Positions 1-10,492 are shown, counted from the first letter of the stretch. The stretch: 64,000 bases of DNA from Halichondria panicea (GCF_963675165.1 NC_087387.1:6744683-6808682); one strand, 5' to 3'. The notes: generated by a model not told the origin, from the letters alone. Numbers and translations are program-made.

Positions 1-1
1 A

Positions 2-286
2 TACAGCTCCAGTGGACCTACCTACGAACAAGTTGCCAATGGTAACGAACAAGACCACACCTACTCAATACTTGAATGCAATCAGAACACGAATCGTCGC
101 TCAAATCAGCTCAATCCTATAGACGAGAAACAGAACTACCATGTAGTGGAGAGTGGAAGGTGTGAGGGTGTGGAGGGGGCGGGCTGTGACGGTGTGTACA
201 GTGAAGCTAGTAACTACGAAGTGCCAATGTCAAGCAAAACGGACAGCAAGGTGTGGCTGTGTGAAGAGGAATACACCATTCAGTAA
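2..286 (+). CDS. S1: last exon (cytoplasmic tail A) of an SRCR receptor, cut by window edge
   Basis: The reading frame is open from base 2 to a TAA at 284-286 (94 codons) and matches the cytoplasmic tail exon of the intact receptors S8, S20 and S22. Visible tyrosine motifs are YEQV, then nine residues, then YSIL, followed by YHVV, GVYSEA and NYEVPM. The usual end EEDYSTLKH is changed to EEEYTIQ, so the last YxxL motif is lost. The signal peptide, SRCR domains and membrane helix must lie upstream of the window. Its role as an intracellular signalling tail is inferred from the tyrosine motifs. It could be a pseudogene exon, because the rest of the gene cannot be seen. Confidence 0.75.
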   Translation, partial: YSSSGPTYEQVANGNEQDHTYSILECNQNTNRRSNQLNPIDEKQNYHVVESGRCEGVEGAGCDGVYSEASNYEVPMSSKTDSKVWLCEEEYTIQ

Positions 287-544
287 TAATTGTTATAGAT
301 TAGAGGCTTTGCAATTTGTGTGTGTTTGTGTGTGGGTGTGTGTACACGTGTATTTTTAATGAACTGATTCTTTCCCATTGATTATTATAGATTGCTGTTG
401 TATTGGATGGTTTAGTTGTTATGTGTCTATTATTCTAATTATTAAGAAATCATTTTGGTTCTAGTCCCTGTAATGGTTATATACATGCATGCAGTAGCAT
501 AATAATGTTATAATGCTTTAAAGTGGTTGCTGTGACCTGTATAT

Positions 545-597
545 TCCATAGCGGGTTATTTTCGTGGGCCCCGTAAATATTCGTTATTTTTTATAAA
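545..597. repeat. Partial copy of a short inverted-repeat element (GCGGGTTATTTTCG family)
   Basis: The segment starts CATAGCGGGTTATTTTCG and continues with TATTCG repeats. The same terminal sequence opens the fuller elements at 9739-9925 and 29485-29681. Only one end is recognisable here. Confidence 0.5.
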
Positions 598-599
598 AG

Positions 600-681
600 C
601 AACGCAACAGGAAGTTACAGAAATATATATAACAGGCAGTTAGAAAGCGCCTCAAATAAGACTAGCTAGATCTAGTGAGAT
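600..681 (+). promoter_or_regulatory. Proximal upstream block of A-type receptor genes
   Basis: The bases before the S2 start resemble those before S20 (43988-44092, minus) and before the relic at 18095 (minus). Shared parts are an AACGCAAC / GTTGCGTT stretch, ACAGGAAGTT (ETS-like GGAAGT core), AACAGGCAGTTAGAA, and AGTGAGAT directly before the ATG. Conservation upstream of three copies suggests promoter or 5' UTR function; this is inference. Confidence 0.4.
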
Positions 682-1557
682 ATGAACACTCTGCTACTAT
701 TGATTTCAATCCTCATTGCTCAAGGTAATTTAAAAGTGTATAACTTCTATTAGACTAGGTACAAGTTTACTCCCCCTCAGGCTGCATTGATGGAAAGGTA
801 CAGAGACTAGATGATGGTAGAGTCAATGTTTGTTCTGGTCAAGTATGGAAAACTGTGTGTGAGAAAAACTACCAATTAATGGAGTGTTTATCAAGCTAAT
901 ATTGCTTGCAGACTGCTGGGCTACAATAATAATGGTACATTTCTCAGAGTAATGTATGCTTTGCTAACATTTAATCTTTGGGTCCTACAGGGGCAAGTGT
1001 GAGACGATTATGCTTGGACTCAACCGGTATTGATGTTAGTGAGTGTCGTGGAACTCAGAATACTTTTGAAGAATGTGGAATAACTCCAAGAGATTTTAAT
1101 ACTTGTAGAGGTGGCTGCAGTGGTGCCCGGAGAAGACATCCTGAAATAATGTGTCTATCAGGTAAACATTTTGCTCACAACAGTTTGAGTAAATGCCGTT
1201 ATGAATTGCAGCCGACTGTGCTGATGGAGAGATAAGACTGGTGGGTGGGTCCAGCATAAGAGAGGGACGAGTGGAGGTGTGTGTGGGCGGTCGCTGGGGA
1301 ATTGTGCAAACAAACAATTCCCAACTGATAGAATTTGTTTGCTCTACACTGGGTTTCCCAACTGAAGGTAGGGAAAATGATGGTTGCCATGTGCGTCTAA
1401 TAAATATGTTGTAGATTCAGAAGCAGTCACTACTTTTGGCCATGGAACAGCTCTGACAAGAAGCTGTGTAATAATTAATAGTACCCTCCACTGTGTGGAC
1501 ATTGCAGACCAGTCTGTTGATTCCAACCCAGTATACAATACAAGCATGGAACTATGA
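682..1557 (+). pseudogene. S2: broken A-type SRCR receptor gene
   Basis: Exons by splice signals are about 682-724 (signal peptide MNTLLLLISILIAQG), 781-934, 991-1161, 1212-1367 and 1415-1557. They follow S20 exon for exon. In exon 2 the sequence around 870-890 is four bases longer than S20, which shifts the frame and brings in a stop within SRCR1. Exon 5 runs from the second SRCR half (LHCVDIADQSVDS) straight into NPVYNTSMEL and a stop. The stalk, membrane helix and tail intron have been deleted, joining the ectodomain to a tail-exon fragment. No membrane anchor remains. A sequencing error could explain the four-base change but not the deletion. Confidence 0.8.
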
Positions 1558-1580
1558 TGAACAGGCAAATATATAGCTAG

Positions 1581-1627
1581 CCTCGATCCCAGGCCGCACT
1601 TCACCGTGAAGGCCGGTGAAGAAGGCT
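1581..1627. repeat. Short hairpin repeat (AGCCTCGATCCCAGGCCG family)
   Basis: The bases read AGCCTCGATCCCAGGCCG, then a CTTCACCG-tGAAGGCCGGTGAAG hairpin. The same opening occurs in the inverted-repeat element at 45077-45156. It lies directly after the broken end of S2. No terminal duplication was found. Confidence 0.45.
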
Positions 1628-2497
1628 AATGTATAGTCAGCTTATAGATACTAGCAGTGTGAGTTGTACAGTGAGGCTGTATTTAGGGAATAGATAGGAC
1701 AGGTATAATTTAGAGTGTTTCCTTTCACCCTGCATGGTTTTACTATTACGAGTTGTGACATAGATATAGATAGATGTTATATATACATTCTTTGAGTTGA
1801 GATACCCATCAACTCTGCATGCACGTAGTATGTGTTTATGATGCAGATTGTTTGAATAGAAATAACAAAATTAATGTTGGTTGTGATTGCATCTACAATT
1901 AGAAGGATCCAGGAAGTAGATCTAATCCATGCATTTATTATATGGGACTGCTGCATTTATTATAATTATGACGCTGCTGCATTTATATATATCAGGTAAA
2001 TATACAAATGTACGTGCTGCATTTGTATATGCAACCACTTCATTTGCTATATGCATGCATATGCTGCATTTACATATGGGGCACCTGCATTTTATATATA
2101 TGTATTCATTTATGATGTATACGTGCAATTTGTATTAATTTTGACACAAATGGCACCCCATACTCAACGAATACAAAACTCAACACTTAAATACTAAACA
2201 CCTGTTTCTAGAATGTTCTACTAACAAAACACATGATCTAAAATGTTCTAGAATGTTCTACTAGTGATTACTATAGTACTTGTGGTTTACCACATGATTA
2301 GCAATGTCCTGCAGCGAGACCGTGTCCTCACACTCCGCTTTGCAGGGTCGCCTGATTCTGGGAATTGCTCCACTCTGTATTGCACTCTATCTAGATTGTA
2401 CTCACCTTGTGTCAGTTTGCTCTAGCTGTGTAGTTTGGCAAAAACGGGGATCGGTACGTTCTGACGAAAATCGAAAAATTCGGTAGTTTTTTCAAGT
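1628..2497. other. AT-rich spacer with dispersed CTGCATTT repeats
   Basis: No gene is supported here. Between about 1929 and 2105 the word CTGCATTT (or TGCATTT) recurs at irregular 25-50 base steps among ATATAT runs, which looks like a decayed tandem repeat. Between 2170 and 2270 TAGAATGTTCTA-type short palindromes occur. Confidence 0.5.
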
Positions 2498-2610
2498 TAT
2501 CACTGCTCGGACTGGAAGCGACTTGGCCTATCCAAGTTTTCGCTGGATAATAGGCCCATGGCCATCTGTTAGTGTGTGTAATTAGTTGAATCAGTCTTAT
2601 TTTGTTTGTG
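2498..2610. repeat. Dispersed repeat, copy 1 (second copy at 8465-8592)
   Basis: The stretch with GACTGGAAGCGACTTGGCC, TCCAAGTTTTCGCTGGATA and CCCATGGCCATCTGTTAG matches 8465-8592 over about 100 bases in the same orientation. The second copy abuts the deletion edge of S5, so the repeat may have mediated that break. Confidence 0.6.
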
Positions 2611-2858
2611 CGTTACACGCCCTTTTACCTGACGCACTTTGATGTCTGACGGAGTTCGGCGACTTACTCTAGCTAAAATAATTATTGTCGTGCCATGTTT
2701 ACTTGCATAAAATGTATGCATCTTATTGTATTCCTGAAGTAGTTTAAATACTGAAACCTTATGATCCAGGAAGTGAATCCAGAAAATAATAATAGTTAAG
2801 TAGAGGTCTAACTACATTTAGATTTATTTGAGTCAGTAACAAGAAGCTACAAAAATAC
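2611..2858. promoter_or_regulatory. Upstream region of S3
   Basis: No ORF is supported. A GATCCAGGAAGTGAATCC stretch near 2764-2781 holds an ETS-like CAGGAAGT core like the one before S2 and the three-SRCR genes. No TATA box at a convincing distance was identified. Confidence 0.3.
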
Positions 2859-4310
2859 ATGGAGATCATCAATCTGTTATTTATTGTACTGGTAACACTG
2901 ACAATATTTTCGGGGACTCAAAGTAAGTAGATTAATATCTATACCTATAATAGCACACTTTATAGATCTGTGCTTGTTGGACAGTCTGTAAATTTATATA
3001 ATTTATAGGCTGTTCTCATGGAGATATTCGACTGGAAAGTAGTGATGCTCTACTGACTGATAGTAGTGGTGCTGTACAAGTTTGCTATAGAAACGTGTGG
3101 AAAAGTATCTGTAGACACAATGGATGGTCAAGTGAAGAGGTGAATGTAGTCTGTAATCAGCTTGGATACAGCAACCATAGTATGTGCTTAAATTGATGTA
3201 TCCTTGAGTGAAAACTGTGCATTTTTATTATTATATATAGGTGCTAAACATTCGTATAAATGCCTTCCACCTAATGAAAATGGATACTTCAGAAATGTGA
3301 ACTGTCTTGGCACCGAACACAACTTCTTGAATGTGGCTACGTGAATAACCCTAGTACATGTAACCAAGGTGGAGGTTGCAGTGGTTTGAGGAGAGATGCC
3401 ACTGTGAGCTGCTTACTAGGTAATCTCATAAAAAATAGGTTCCAATTGTCAATTTACACCGTGTAGCAAACTGCAGTAATGGTGAAGTGCGTCTGGTGAA
3501 CTCGAGAGTGGAGTCTTGTCTCAATGATCGGTGGGGAGGAGTATGCAGTGTAGGGTGGACAGAAGCAATGGCAGGTCTCCTTTGCTCCAAACTAGGATTC
3601 TTTAATGGTAAGAATAGTTACAATCATTATTCACATGCGCTGCATGTGTTGCATGTTTACTGCATGCAACTTTACAGTGGCTGTGATGACAACGCTTGAC
3701 CCACAAGCATCTTCACAACTGGAGTGCACAGTATCCGACAACGAGAATGTCAGCTGTACTGCTACGAGTGATTGTGACATGGAATTGGGAGTGATGTGTC
3801 TAGAGCAAGATTTTGTTACCCGACTAGCTATAGCTATAGTGGACCAAAAAGATACTACGAACTGTGAAACAATGTCAACTAGTACGAAAGTTAGTGATCA
3901 TTCGGAAAGTCAGTCAACAGTGCCGACAACTGAGAACGTTTCTCAAGGAAGTAGTCAAAACGGTACCATTGCATCTAGTGCCACAAGCGAAGTAGAACAA
4001 CCCTCTAGCGAAATGTTGGGAAGCTGTCCTATTGCCTCCTTGGGAGGAGTGATTGGTCTTCTGGTGGTTGTGCTCCTAGGACTTGCTATTGGATTGACTG
4101 TAACTTGCTGTGTGTTGTGGAAACGCAGGTCACAGAAACAGCACGCTGAGTGAGTTCATTGAGCATAATTATGTTTCCATTGAGTGCATTGTTGTTTCAT
4201 GAATGTTTGTTGACAAAAGTGCCAGAGGAATAATTTTATTTGAAAGCACTATTTAGCATGTTTTCTTTAAGGCATAATTATTGTATACATTGTCCACTTT
4301 CAGTTCTAAT

Positions 4311-5138
4311 AATAAGTATTATTGCTTTTTAATAAGTGCTGACATCAGCGTTTTACATTCAAATTGCACAGGAAGCGACTCATCACCAAGTGTGCAGATA
4401 TTTTTCCATATCGCACACCCGGAAGTATTATTGCACACTTGTTATTGCACACTAGGAAGTGATTCTTATTTGGAATAAAACGTTTTCAGCAAGTGAGAGA
4501 ACAAGAAAAACATAGTTTACACACTTATAATCATGTTGCAATGTTTATCAGTCTCTTTTCCTGTTTTCTGATGCTCTGTATCACTTCTGTGCTCTTTTTA
4601 CAGTGAAGCTGAGGGTCAGGAGGTTGTCAGTGTTCATATCTAATGCATCAAACAGGCATCAATGTTGGAAGTGGGTGCTTTGAGCAGAGTATTGCACATG
4701 TAGAAGTGTACTGCACTACCATATAAGCCTGTTCAGGCTTGTATAAAGTCGTTTTGGCTTCAAAAACGGTTGTCACACTTTTCTTCAGTTATAGCGGTGC
4801 ATGTTTCCTCTTCTGCTACACTGGAGCATGATAGAAAGCAAGCACATGCTGTTTATTCTTCAGAACTATCCATTTCAAAACGGGTTGCTGGTTGTCAACG
4901 TTTTTCTTGTCTTTTTTTCTTGTCTGCTCTCTACAAAATCTTTAAGTAGCCTTCTGCAAGCTCTCTTGGTGTTCTAGAGTCTTATTTCTTTGTCTTTCTA
5001 GCTGTTTTCTTTCTCTTAAACTCGTCTTCAACTGGGAGAACTCAATTTTGTTGCTACGCGTTCTTCTGGTTGATAAAGCAACCGCATGTTGCGCATGCGC
5101 AGATTCAACCTGCATTTTGGTTGCCAAGCAATAAATGC
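4311..5138. repeat. Long dispersed repeat in the S3 tail intron (copy 1)
   Basis: From ATTATTGCTTTTTAATAAGT onward, this intronic block matches 50797 onward almost base for base over about 700 bases. It has no convincing ORF. It is followed directly by the palindrome at 5139-5261, and the other copy ends in the same palindrome's right arm. The two were therefore probably mobilised together. The class of element is unknown. Confidence 0.7.
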
Positions 5139-5261
5139 ATTATCCCATGGATACTGATGATTATCACTCGTCCGTGCCTAGTAACTGTCACTCGTGCCTT
5201 GCAGGCACTCGTGCAGTTACTGGCACAGACTCGTGATAATCTTCAGTATCCATAGGATAAT
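5139..5261. repeat. Near-perfect 123-bp palindrome (MITE-like hairpin)
   Basis: The left arm begins ATTATCCCATGGATACTGAT and the right arm ends ATCAGTATCC-type sequence (CTTCAGTATCCATAGGATAAT). The arms pair nearly throughout, with the centre at CTTGCAGGCACTCG. A right-arm-rich remnant lies at 51690-51794. Confidence 0.8.
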
Positions 5262-5673
5262 ATCATATGAACACGTGGCTGTTCAATGCAGGTACAATAC
5301 TTCTCAAAGACAAGAGTTCTCAACAATTCAACGACAACTGAACAACCCAGTATACGATACAAGCATGGAACCACACAATGCATACAGCTCCAGTGGACCC
5401 ACTTATGAACAAGTTGCCAATGGCAATCAACAAGACCACACCTACTCAATACTTGAGCGCGATGAGAACACGAATCGTCGCTCAAATCAGCTCAATCCTA
5501 TAGACGAGGAGCAGAACTACTATGTGGTGGAGAGTGGAAGGTGTGAGGGTGTGGAGGGGGCGGGCTGTGATGGTGTGTACAATGAGGCTAGTAACTATGA
5601 AGTGCCAATGTCAAGCAAAACGGACAGCAAGGTGTGGCTGTGTGAAGAGGAGTACTCCACACTCAAGCATTGA

Positions 5674-6565
5674 GAAAACTGAATATTGTGTACTATATTT
5701 TATACTGCATCATGTGACTGTCTTATAGAGACCTTGCAATTCGTGTGTGTCTATTTTTTCTTATTAAAATCAGTGTTTTAGTTAGATATTAGTGACTCAG
5801 AATTTCTATTCTCTCCTTTGATTATACTTTATTACAGTCTCAATGATGTGAGGTAACTACTAATGTGAGTTGTGGTTTGAGTGATGTAATGTGTGTCCAA
5901 ATAAATCTTATTAGTTCTGATTCTCAATCAACATATAAAATGTACAGTCTAAATGGAATTCAGTTCCTAGGTACTATGAGATTAGCGCACATATACACAG
6001 TTATAATTTAGTAGCCCTGGTAGATCACCTGATTTCCTGCATGCCCTTCTCCACTCCATTAACACAGACCTGAAACACTCCAGGCAGTTACCCAGTCCTC
6101 TGGTCCACTCTGCATATATATACGGACATCACCATGGATACAAGCCGTACCTATACAATGGTAGCAAAATGTAATCGAGCTTTTGGATTATGTACAACAG
6201 TTTTTTGACTGAAAAAAAGCGTTTTACAATAAGTTCTTGAGTACAGTGACTGCATAGCCAATGGAGCTTATTCTGTACACAGCAAGTGATACTAGTGTTC
6301 AGTCCCTGAAAACAAAAACATATTCTAAGAATTCTAACAGTTGCTCAATAGCCCTAGAGATAACTTTCAAGAAGACCCAGTATTCATTAATTCTTTGATT
6401 GTTTTCACCTCATGATTCAACTGTGAATTGTGATTACTGTTGTACAATCAGTGTTATGATGCATACACAAAGGTATAATTATGTATTAACTATGTAGCTA
6501 CTATGATGACAGACTGCAAGTGTGTCTCTACACACTATAGCTATATATAACTGTAGTTGCAAGGC
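5674..6565. other. Intergenic spacer between convergent S3 and S4, mirrored at 41.4-42.3 kb
   Basis: No gene is supported. The sequence (for example GCAATTCGTGTGTGTC, ATTCTCAATCAACATATAAA, ATTCTTTGATTGTTTTCACC) is found in inverse orientation between S19 and S20 at about 41,366-42,288. It marks the axis of one inverted duplication. Confidence 0.65.
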
Positions 6566-7873
6566 TCATTCTCCCCCAGCATTATTCCTTTTCTTCTTAT
6601 TGACAGCTACGTACATATGAACCTCTGTATTGAAGAACTCATCTACTTCACTCTTACTGGCCTCAACCTTCACTGGTGGTGGGTTGGCTGGTTTCAGTTT
6701 CTGTTTTTTGTGATCAATGACATCATAGTCACCAATTCCTTCATCGCTTGTAGTCACAGTATTGTAGTTAGGACCTAGTGAACTGTAGCTCGGTTCTATA
6801 GGAGCTGTGTCAGTGTAGCTCTCATTCACTTGTATTAAAACTCTGCATGTTATAGCATATAATTATAGGATGCAAAGTTAGCTTTGTTTTGTTGGAATTA
6901 AGCGCCTTTTCCTACAATCCACCCACGCAATAACTGTCCCTACTTCCAGTATAGCACCAAAAGTCCAATCACTGATCCTAGTGCACTGGTAGCTATTGTA
7001 TCACTGAACGATGGACACTCAACGGCTAAACCTCGAACACATAACCCACTGTCAGTGATGTTCCCACAGCTCAACCTATTGTTGGTATCGACGTTACAGT
7101 TAATTTGTGGGCCAGTTGTATTCATTTCCTTCGCTGCTGCTCCTACAAAAATTGTTTTAATTTGCTGTGAATAAGTTTCTTACCTTGGCTTGGAAATCCT
7201 AGCTGAGAGCAAACATGTCCAGCTAGTGCTTGGTTGTAGCATATTGTACCCCATCGCTTGTTCTGACACACCTCCACTCGTCCTTGTTTTATGTTGGACC
7301 CACCCACTAGTCTTAGGGCTCCATCAGCACAGTTAGCTTAGTTTATGATTAGACTAAAAATCACGTTACCTGGAATGTATTTTACCCATCCTTGTCTGTT
7401 TTTTTCACTCAAATGACAGTGTTCCAATGTATTTGTTGGCTTACACTCTGCTAATGTATTCTCCCCACCAGCACAAGATTGGTTGAACATGAAGAACTTT
7501 CCCATAATGTCACCAAAGCCAATCATCCCTTTTATGGCTCCTGAAATAATAATTATATTACCGTATAGTGTGCTCTGTAGCATACCTTGGTCACTGTAGC
7601 CTATAGCTGTCTGCATACAACATTCGCTTCAACACGCGACCACGATCTAGTACACAGAGTCCTCCAAATACTATCGATGCAGTACTGAACGTAGCTTCTA
7701 TTGTCCGTTGTGTTATGTGACAGTTGAACATGTCCACTATTACAGCCTGCATGCCATGTTTCTGTATATCAGTCTCTATTATAGTGCATGTACTCACTTT
7801 GTGCTATTGCAGAGAGTTGTCCAACTAAAGCAATAGTGACTAGACCTAGTAGTGCTGAGATAATATTCGCCAT
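6566..7873 (-). pseudogene. S4: B-type SRCR receptor, two TA insertions
   Basis: Minus strand. It starts MANIISALLGLVTIALVGQL, then SRCR1 (CNSGHVQLS, YVQYC, SRVEANVVCRQL), its second half (FFMFNQSCAGGENTLAEC), SRCR2 (LRLVGGSNIKQGRVEVCQNK), stalk, helix and tail B (SYSSL, NYNTV, GDYDVI, ANPPPVKV). Two extra TA dinucleotides break it. At 7590-7597 CAGCTAGGC has become CAGCTATAGGC, giving a stop in SRCR1. At about 6949-6955 the helix codon run after IGLLVL is shifted to YWK and a stop. The convergent neighbour is S3. A functional product is unlikely unless both are read errors. Confidence 0.8.
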
Positions 7874-7996
7874 GACTAATATTCAAGCTATAATTATACT
7901 CTTGTGAATGTAAGCAGTAATTTTTAAGTATAGTCTACATGTACTGTGCACAAGCTATATAATGCTGCAAGTTGTTAATTTAGTAGTAATAATTAC

Positions 7997-8118
7997 TTTC
8001 ATGTGTTGCATTTGTCCGTCTTTTGTTGTCATAGTTAACCCACAAACACAACAGTTCTCTAAACTGAGTAGGCGTTGAATGAAAGTGAATGACTTGTAGA
8101 CACAAGGTTTCTTATTCT
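7997..8118 (-). promoter_or_regulatory. Conserved B-gene upstream block before S4
   Basis: Read on the minus strand it gives CACAAGGTTT-side sequence, TCACTTTCATTCAACGCC, CAGTTTAGAGAACTGTTG, TTTGTGGGT, ATGACAACAAAAGACGGACA and ATGCAACACATGAAAG. It sits about 125-245 bases before the start codon. Confidence 0.55.
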
Positions 8119-8204
8119 CCATTTTAGCTGGACAGTATATACTAGGCAGTGTTCTATCACGCCTCGAAGAACGTACGACTCATTCCTCTGCCTGTGGAAC
8201 TGCA

Positions 8205-8430
8205 TGCACTATTATAGTTAGCATAAAATATAGGTGGGCAATAACTGATTTACACATTAGCTGCCGTTAGTGTTTCTCCTTCTAGCAATAGCACAACCAA
8301 TTAGAGTAGGACCACTAGAACACCAATAACTGCTCCCGGTGCCACTGCAAATAGTGCTATCACAATGTTTAGTCGAGCCTGTGAATATTGTACAAATCCA
8401 CTCTGAGACACTGCTCAATAATACGAAACA
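8205..8430 (-). pseudogene. Relic of a C-type receptor: stalk and transmembrane exon
   Basis: Minus strand, similar to 12150-12440 (minus) and 39389-39634 (plus). The helix resembles ALGAVIGVLVVL...CGVVARRRN but is eroded, with a premature end. No signal or SRCR exon is next to it. The insert at 8465-8592 follows. Confidence 0.55.
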
Positions 8431-8464
8431 ATTAAAATTGCTGGTCTGGTTTCTTCTAGTTCAT

Positions 8465-8592
8465 TGGAACTGGGTACAAGTGCTCGGGCTGGAAGTGACT
8501 TGGCCCATCCAAGTTTTCACTGGATAGTAGTCCCATGGCCATCTGTTAGTGTGTGTAATTAGTTTTAATCAGTCTTGTTTTGTTTTCAGGGT
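8465..8592. repeat. Dispersed repeat, copy 2
   Basis: It matches 2498-2610 (GGCTGGAAGTGACTTGGCCC, CCATGGCCATCTGTTAGTGT). It abuts the truncated 3' side of S5. Confidence 0.6.
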
Positions 8593-9349
8593 GGCACCAT
8601 CATCTGTCACTGTACAGTTGGCTTTTGGGTCAATAGAAGAGTTAGTACTATCCTAACATTTTGCATACAGTGCCTGCCAGCACTTCATTGTAACTGATGG
8701 ATGCCCAATATCCCTGCATACAGACGTCCACTCGTCCCTCTCTGTTAGTGGAACCACCCACCAGTCTTATGTCTCCACCGTTACAGTTGGCTGTATAATT
8801 ATCTCATGCAGTATTAACTTTGATTTGCAAAAGTTAATGCTCTTACCTGGTTGATATCTTACCCATCCTGCACTCTTATTACATGTGCTGGTATGAATAT
8901 TGCACTCTCCTATGTTACTTTCCTCTCCAGTACATCTGCCACTAAACATAAAGTAGGCTAGTGGTTGATCAGCTGCTGTTAGCATTGTACCACCTCCTAT
9001 GTTAGCTCCTGAAGATGGTGATGGACTAATTCAAGGACATGTACAACAAACAGAACAAACGTACCTTGGTCGCTGAGTCCCAGTTAACTGCACACAACAT
9101 TGGCCTCCACTCTCATCCAGCTTCCACCACCAGTACACAGCCAATGCCATTCTCCATCATGGCAGTACTGTACATACTTTTCTTTCAGAAGGAAATATCC
9201 TGCTACTGATAGCTTTACAGCTCCATTATTACACACTGCACAATCATAGAGCATAAAATTACTTTATTACTGAAGCACTTACTTTGCCCGTCCGTGACTA
9301 TTTGTCCAACTAGGACAATAGTGAGTAATACCAAGCAGATACTAGCCAT
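8588..9349 (-). pseudogene. S5: truncated B-type SRCR gene
   Basis: Minus strand. It starts MASICLVLLTIVLVGQIVTD. SRCR1 is recognisable (CNNGAVKLS, YVQYCHDGEWHWLC, RVEANVVC), but TGCAGACAA of the paralogues reads TGCAGTTAA, a stop. The second half (YFMFSGRCTGEESNIGEC) and SRCR2 start (LVGGSTNREGRVDVC) follow. The end of that exon, its intron and the start of the next exon are deleted, and everything past DDGATL is lost at the edge of the repeat at 8592. There is no helix and no tail. The nearest relative upstream is S14, which shares the same upstream inverted-repeat insertion. Confidence 0.8.
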
Positions 9350-9447
9350 GAGTATTCTGATACACTTGTGAATGCTAGCAGATCTATTAAGTACTGCGAA
9401 GAGGCTAACACTTGTCGACTTTATTATATAGTTACGTAGCAGTACGT

Positions 9448-9571
9448 ACTTTCATGTGTTGCATTTGCCCGTCTTTTGTTGACATAGTTAACCCACAAAC
9501 ACAACAGTTTTTCAAACTAAGTACGCGTTGAATGAAAGTGAATGACTTGTATATACAAAGTTTCTTATTTC
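9448..9571 (-). promoter_or_regulatory. Conserved B-gene upstream block before S5
   Basis: Minus-strand sequence with TCACTTTCATTCAACGCG, AACTGTTGTGTTTGTGGG, AAAAGACGGGCAAATGCAAC and ACATGAAAG. It lies 100-220 bases before the S5 start. Further upstream (about 9615-9625) is a GCCCTGAGGGC palindrome also seen before other B genes. Confidence 0.5.
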
Positions 9572-9738
9572 TCTTTATGGTGGTGTTTACTTTATCTCAC
9601 ACCCCTATATATATTGTGCCCTGAGGGCCATACATTGTGAGTGGTGTGTGTACTGTACTGCAGAGTGTTCTGAACAATTTTGCATGTGTAATGAATAAAT
9701 GTCTACTCTTGGTAATGACAACCACAATGACAATTACT

Positions 9739-9925
9739 GTATAGTGGGTTATTTTCGTATGGTGGAAATGTTCGTATTTTTTGTCTTATCAGTAGAGCAC
9801 CTCCGAAAAATAAAATTGCAAAATTTTTCTGGCACAATAGGTTTAACGTCACTATCCTGAGCTGTACGAAAATGAAAAAAGGGCAGTTTGTACGAAATTT
9901 TGCACCAAAATTACCTACTATACGG
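9739..9925. repeat. MITE-like element with inverted ends
   Basis: It begins TGTATAGTGGGTTATTTTCG and ends with CCTACTATACGG, and the ends pair as inverted repeats. The interior carries TTCGTA/TACGAAA motifs. The flank TTGGTAATGACAACCACAAT is the inverse of the flank of 29485-29681, so both copies descend from one insertion carried by duplication. Confidence 0.7.
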
Positions 9926-10492
9926 TAACATTTGTACAGTTTTCAGAGTAGGCATGATACGACTGCATGTAGTCATCACTAGATCCATTAGCCATTAAAG
10001 TGACGAACAACAGCAGTTGTAATTTCATTCTTCGTGGACATACAATGAATCTTTGAATACAGTGACTGCATGCAGAGCCAATATGTACACATGCGGCCTG
10101 ATTGTATAATGTATGTACACAGCAAGCGATCTGTTTGTAGTGTTCAGTCCCTGAAAACACAATAACACATTCTAGGTATTCTAACAGTTGCTCAATAGCC
10201 CCACAGATAACTTTCAAGAAGACCCAGTATTCATTACAGTATATATTCCTTACCTTTGTGACTCAAAGATTCATTATGATTGATTGATTATTTTCACCTC
10301 ATGATTCATCTGTGCATTGTGATTACTGTTGTACAATCAGTGTTATGATGCATACAAGGGTTTATGTATTAACCATAATTATAGCTACTTATCTAAGTTG
10401 TCTGTATGATGACTGTGTCTCTACACACTATAGCTAATAGCATAACTGTTGTTGCAAGGTTTATTCTCCTCCAACATTATTATTTTTCTCCT
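9926..10492. other. Spacer downstream of S6, no gene seen
   Basis: It contains pieces also found at 6.2-6.5 kb, 33.6-33.7 kb, 36.7-36.9 kb and 41.5-41.7 kb (for example GGGACTGAACACTA, TTCTTGAAAGTTATC), as expected of 3' flanks copied with the B genes. No ORF is convincing. Confidence 0.5.

Larger units (their letters stand above)
2859..5673 (+). pseudogene. S3: SRCR receptor with tail A, one-base frameshift in SRCR1
   Basis: Exons are 2859-2922 (signal peptide MEIINLLFIVLVTLTIFSGT), 3009-3179, 3241-about 3419, 3467-3607, 3677-4150 and 5292-5673. SRCR1 begins CSHGDIRL and includes VVCNQLGYSNH; SRCR2 begins CSNGEVRLV. The stalk is Ser/Thr-rich. The helix GGVIGLLVVVLLGLAIGL is followed by KRRSQ. 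The tail exon carries YEQV, YSIL, YYVV, NYEVPM and EEEYSTLKH. In exon 3, at about 3327-3335, one base is missing relative to the frame that otherwise continues as ECGYVNNPSTC, giving an early TGA. Everything else is open, so this is either a very young pseudogene or a base-call error. The 1.1-kb tail intron holds inserted repeats. Confidence 0.75.

Noticed and set aside
1922-2138. Overlapping ORFs on both strands in the AT-rich spacer
   Set aside because: Low-complexity translation of CTGCATTT and ATAT runs; no splice or start context.
2304-2486. 60-codon plus-strand ORF starting MSCSETVSSHS
   Set aside because: No homology recognised and it runs into a dispersed repeat; too weak to call a gene.
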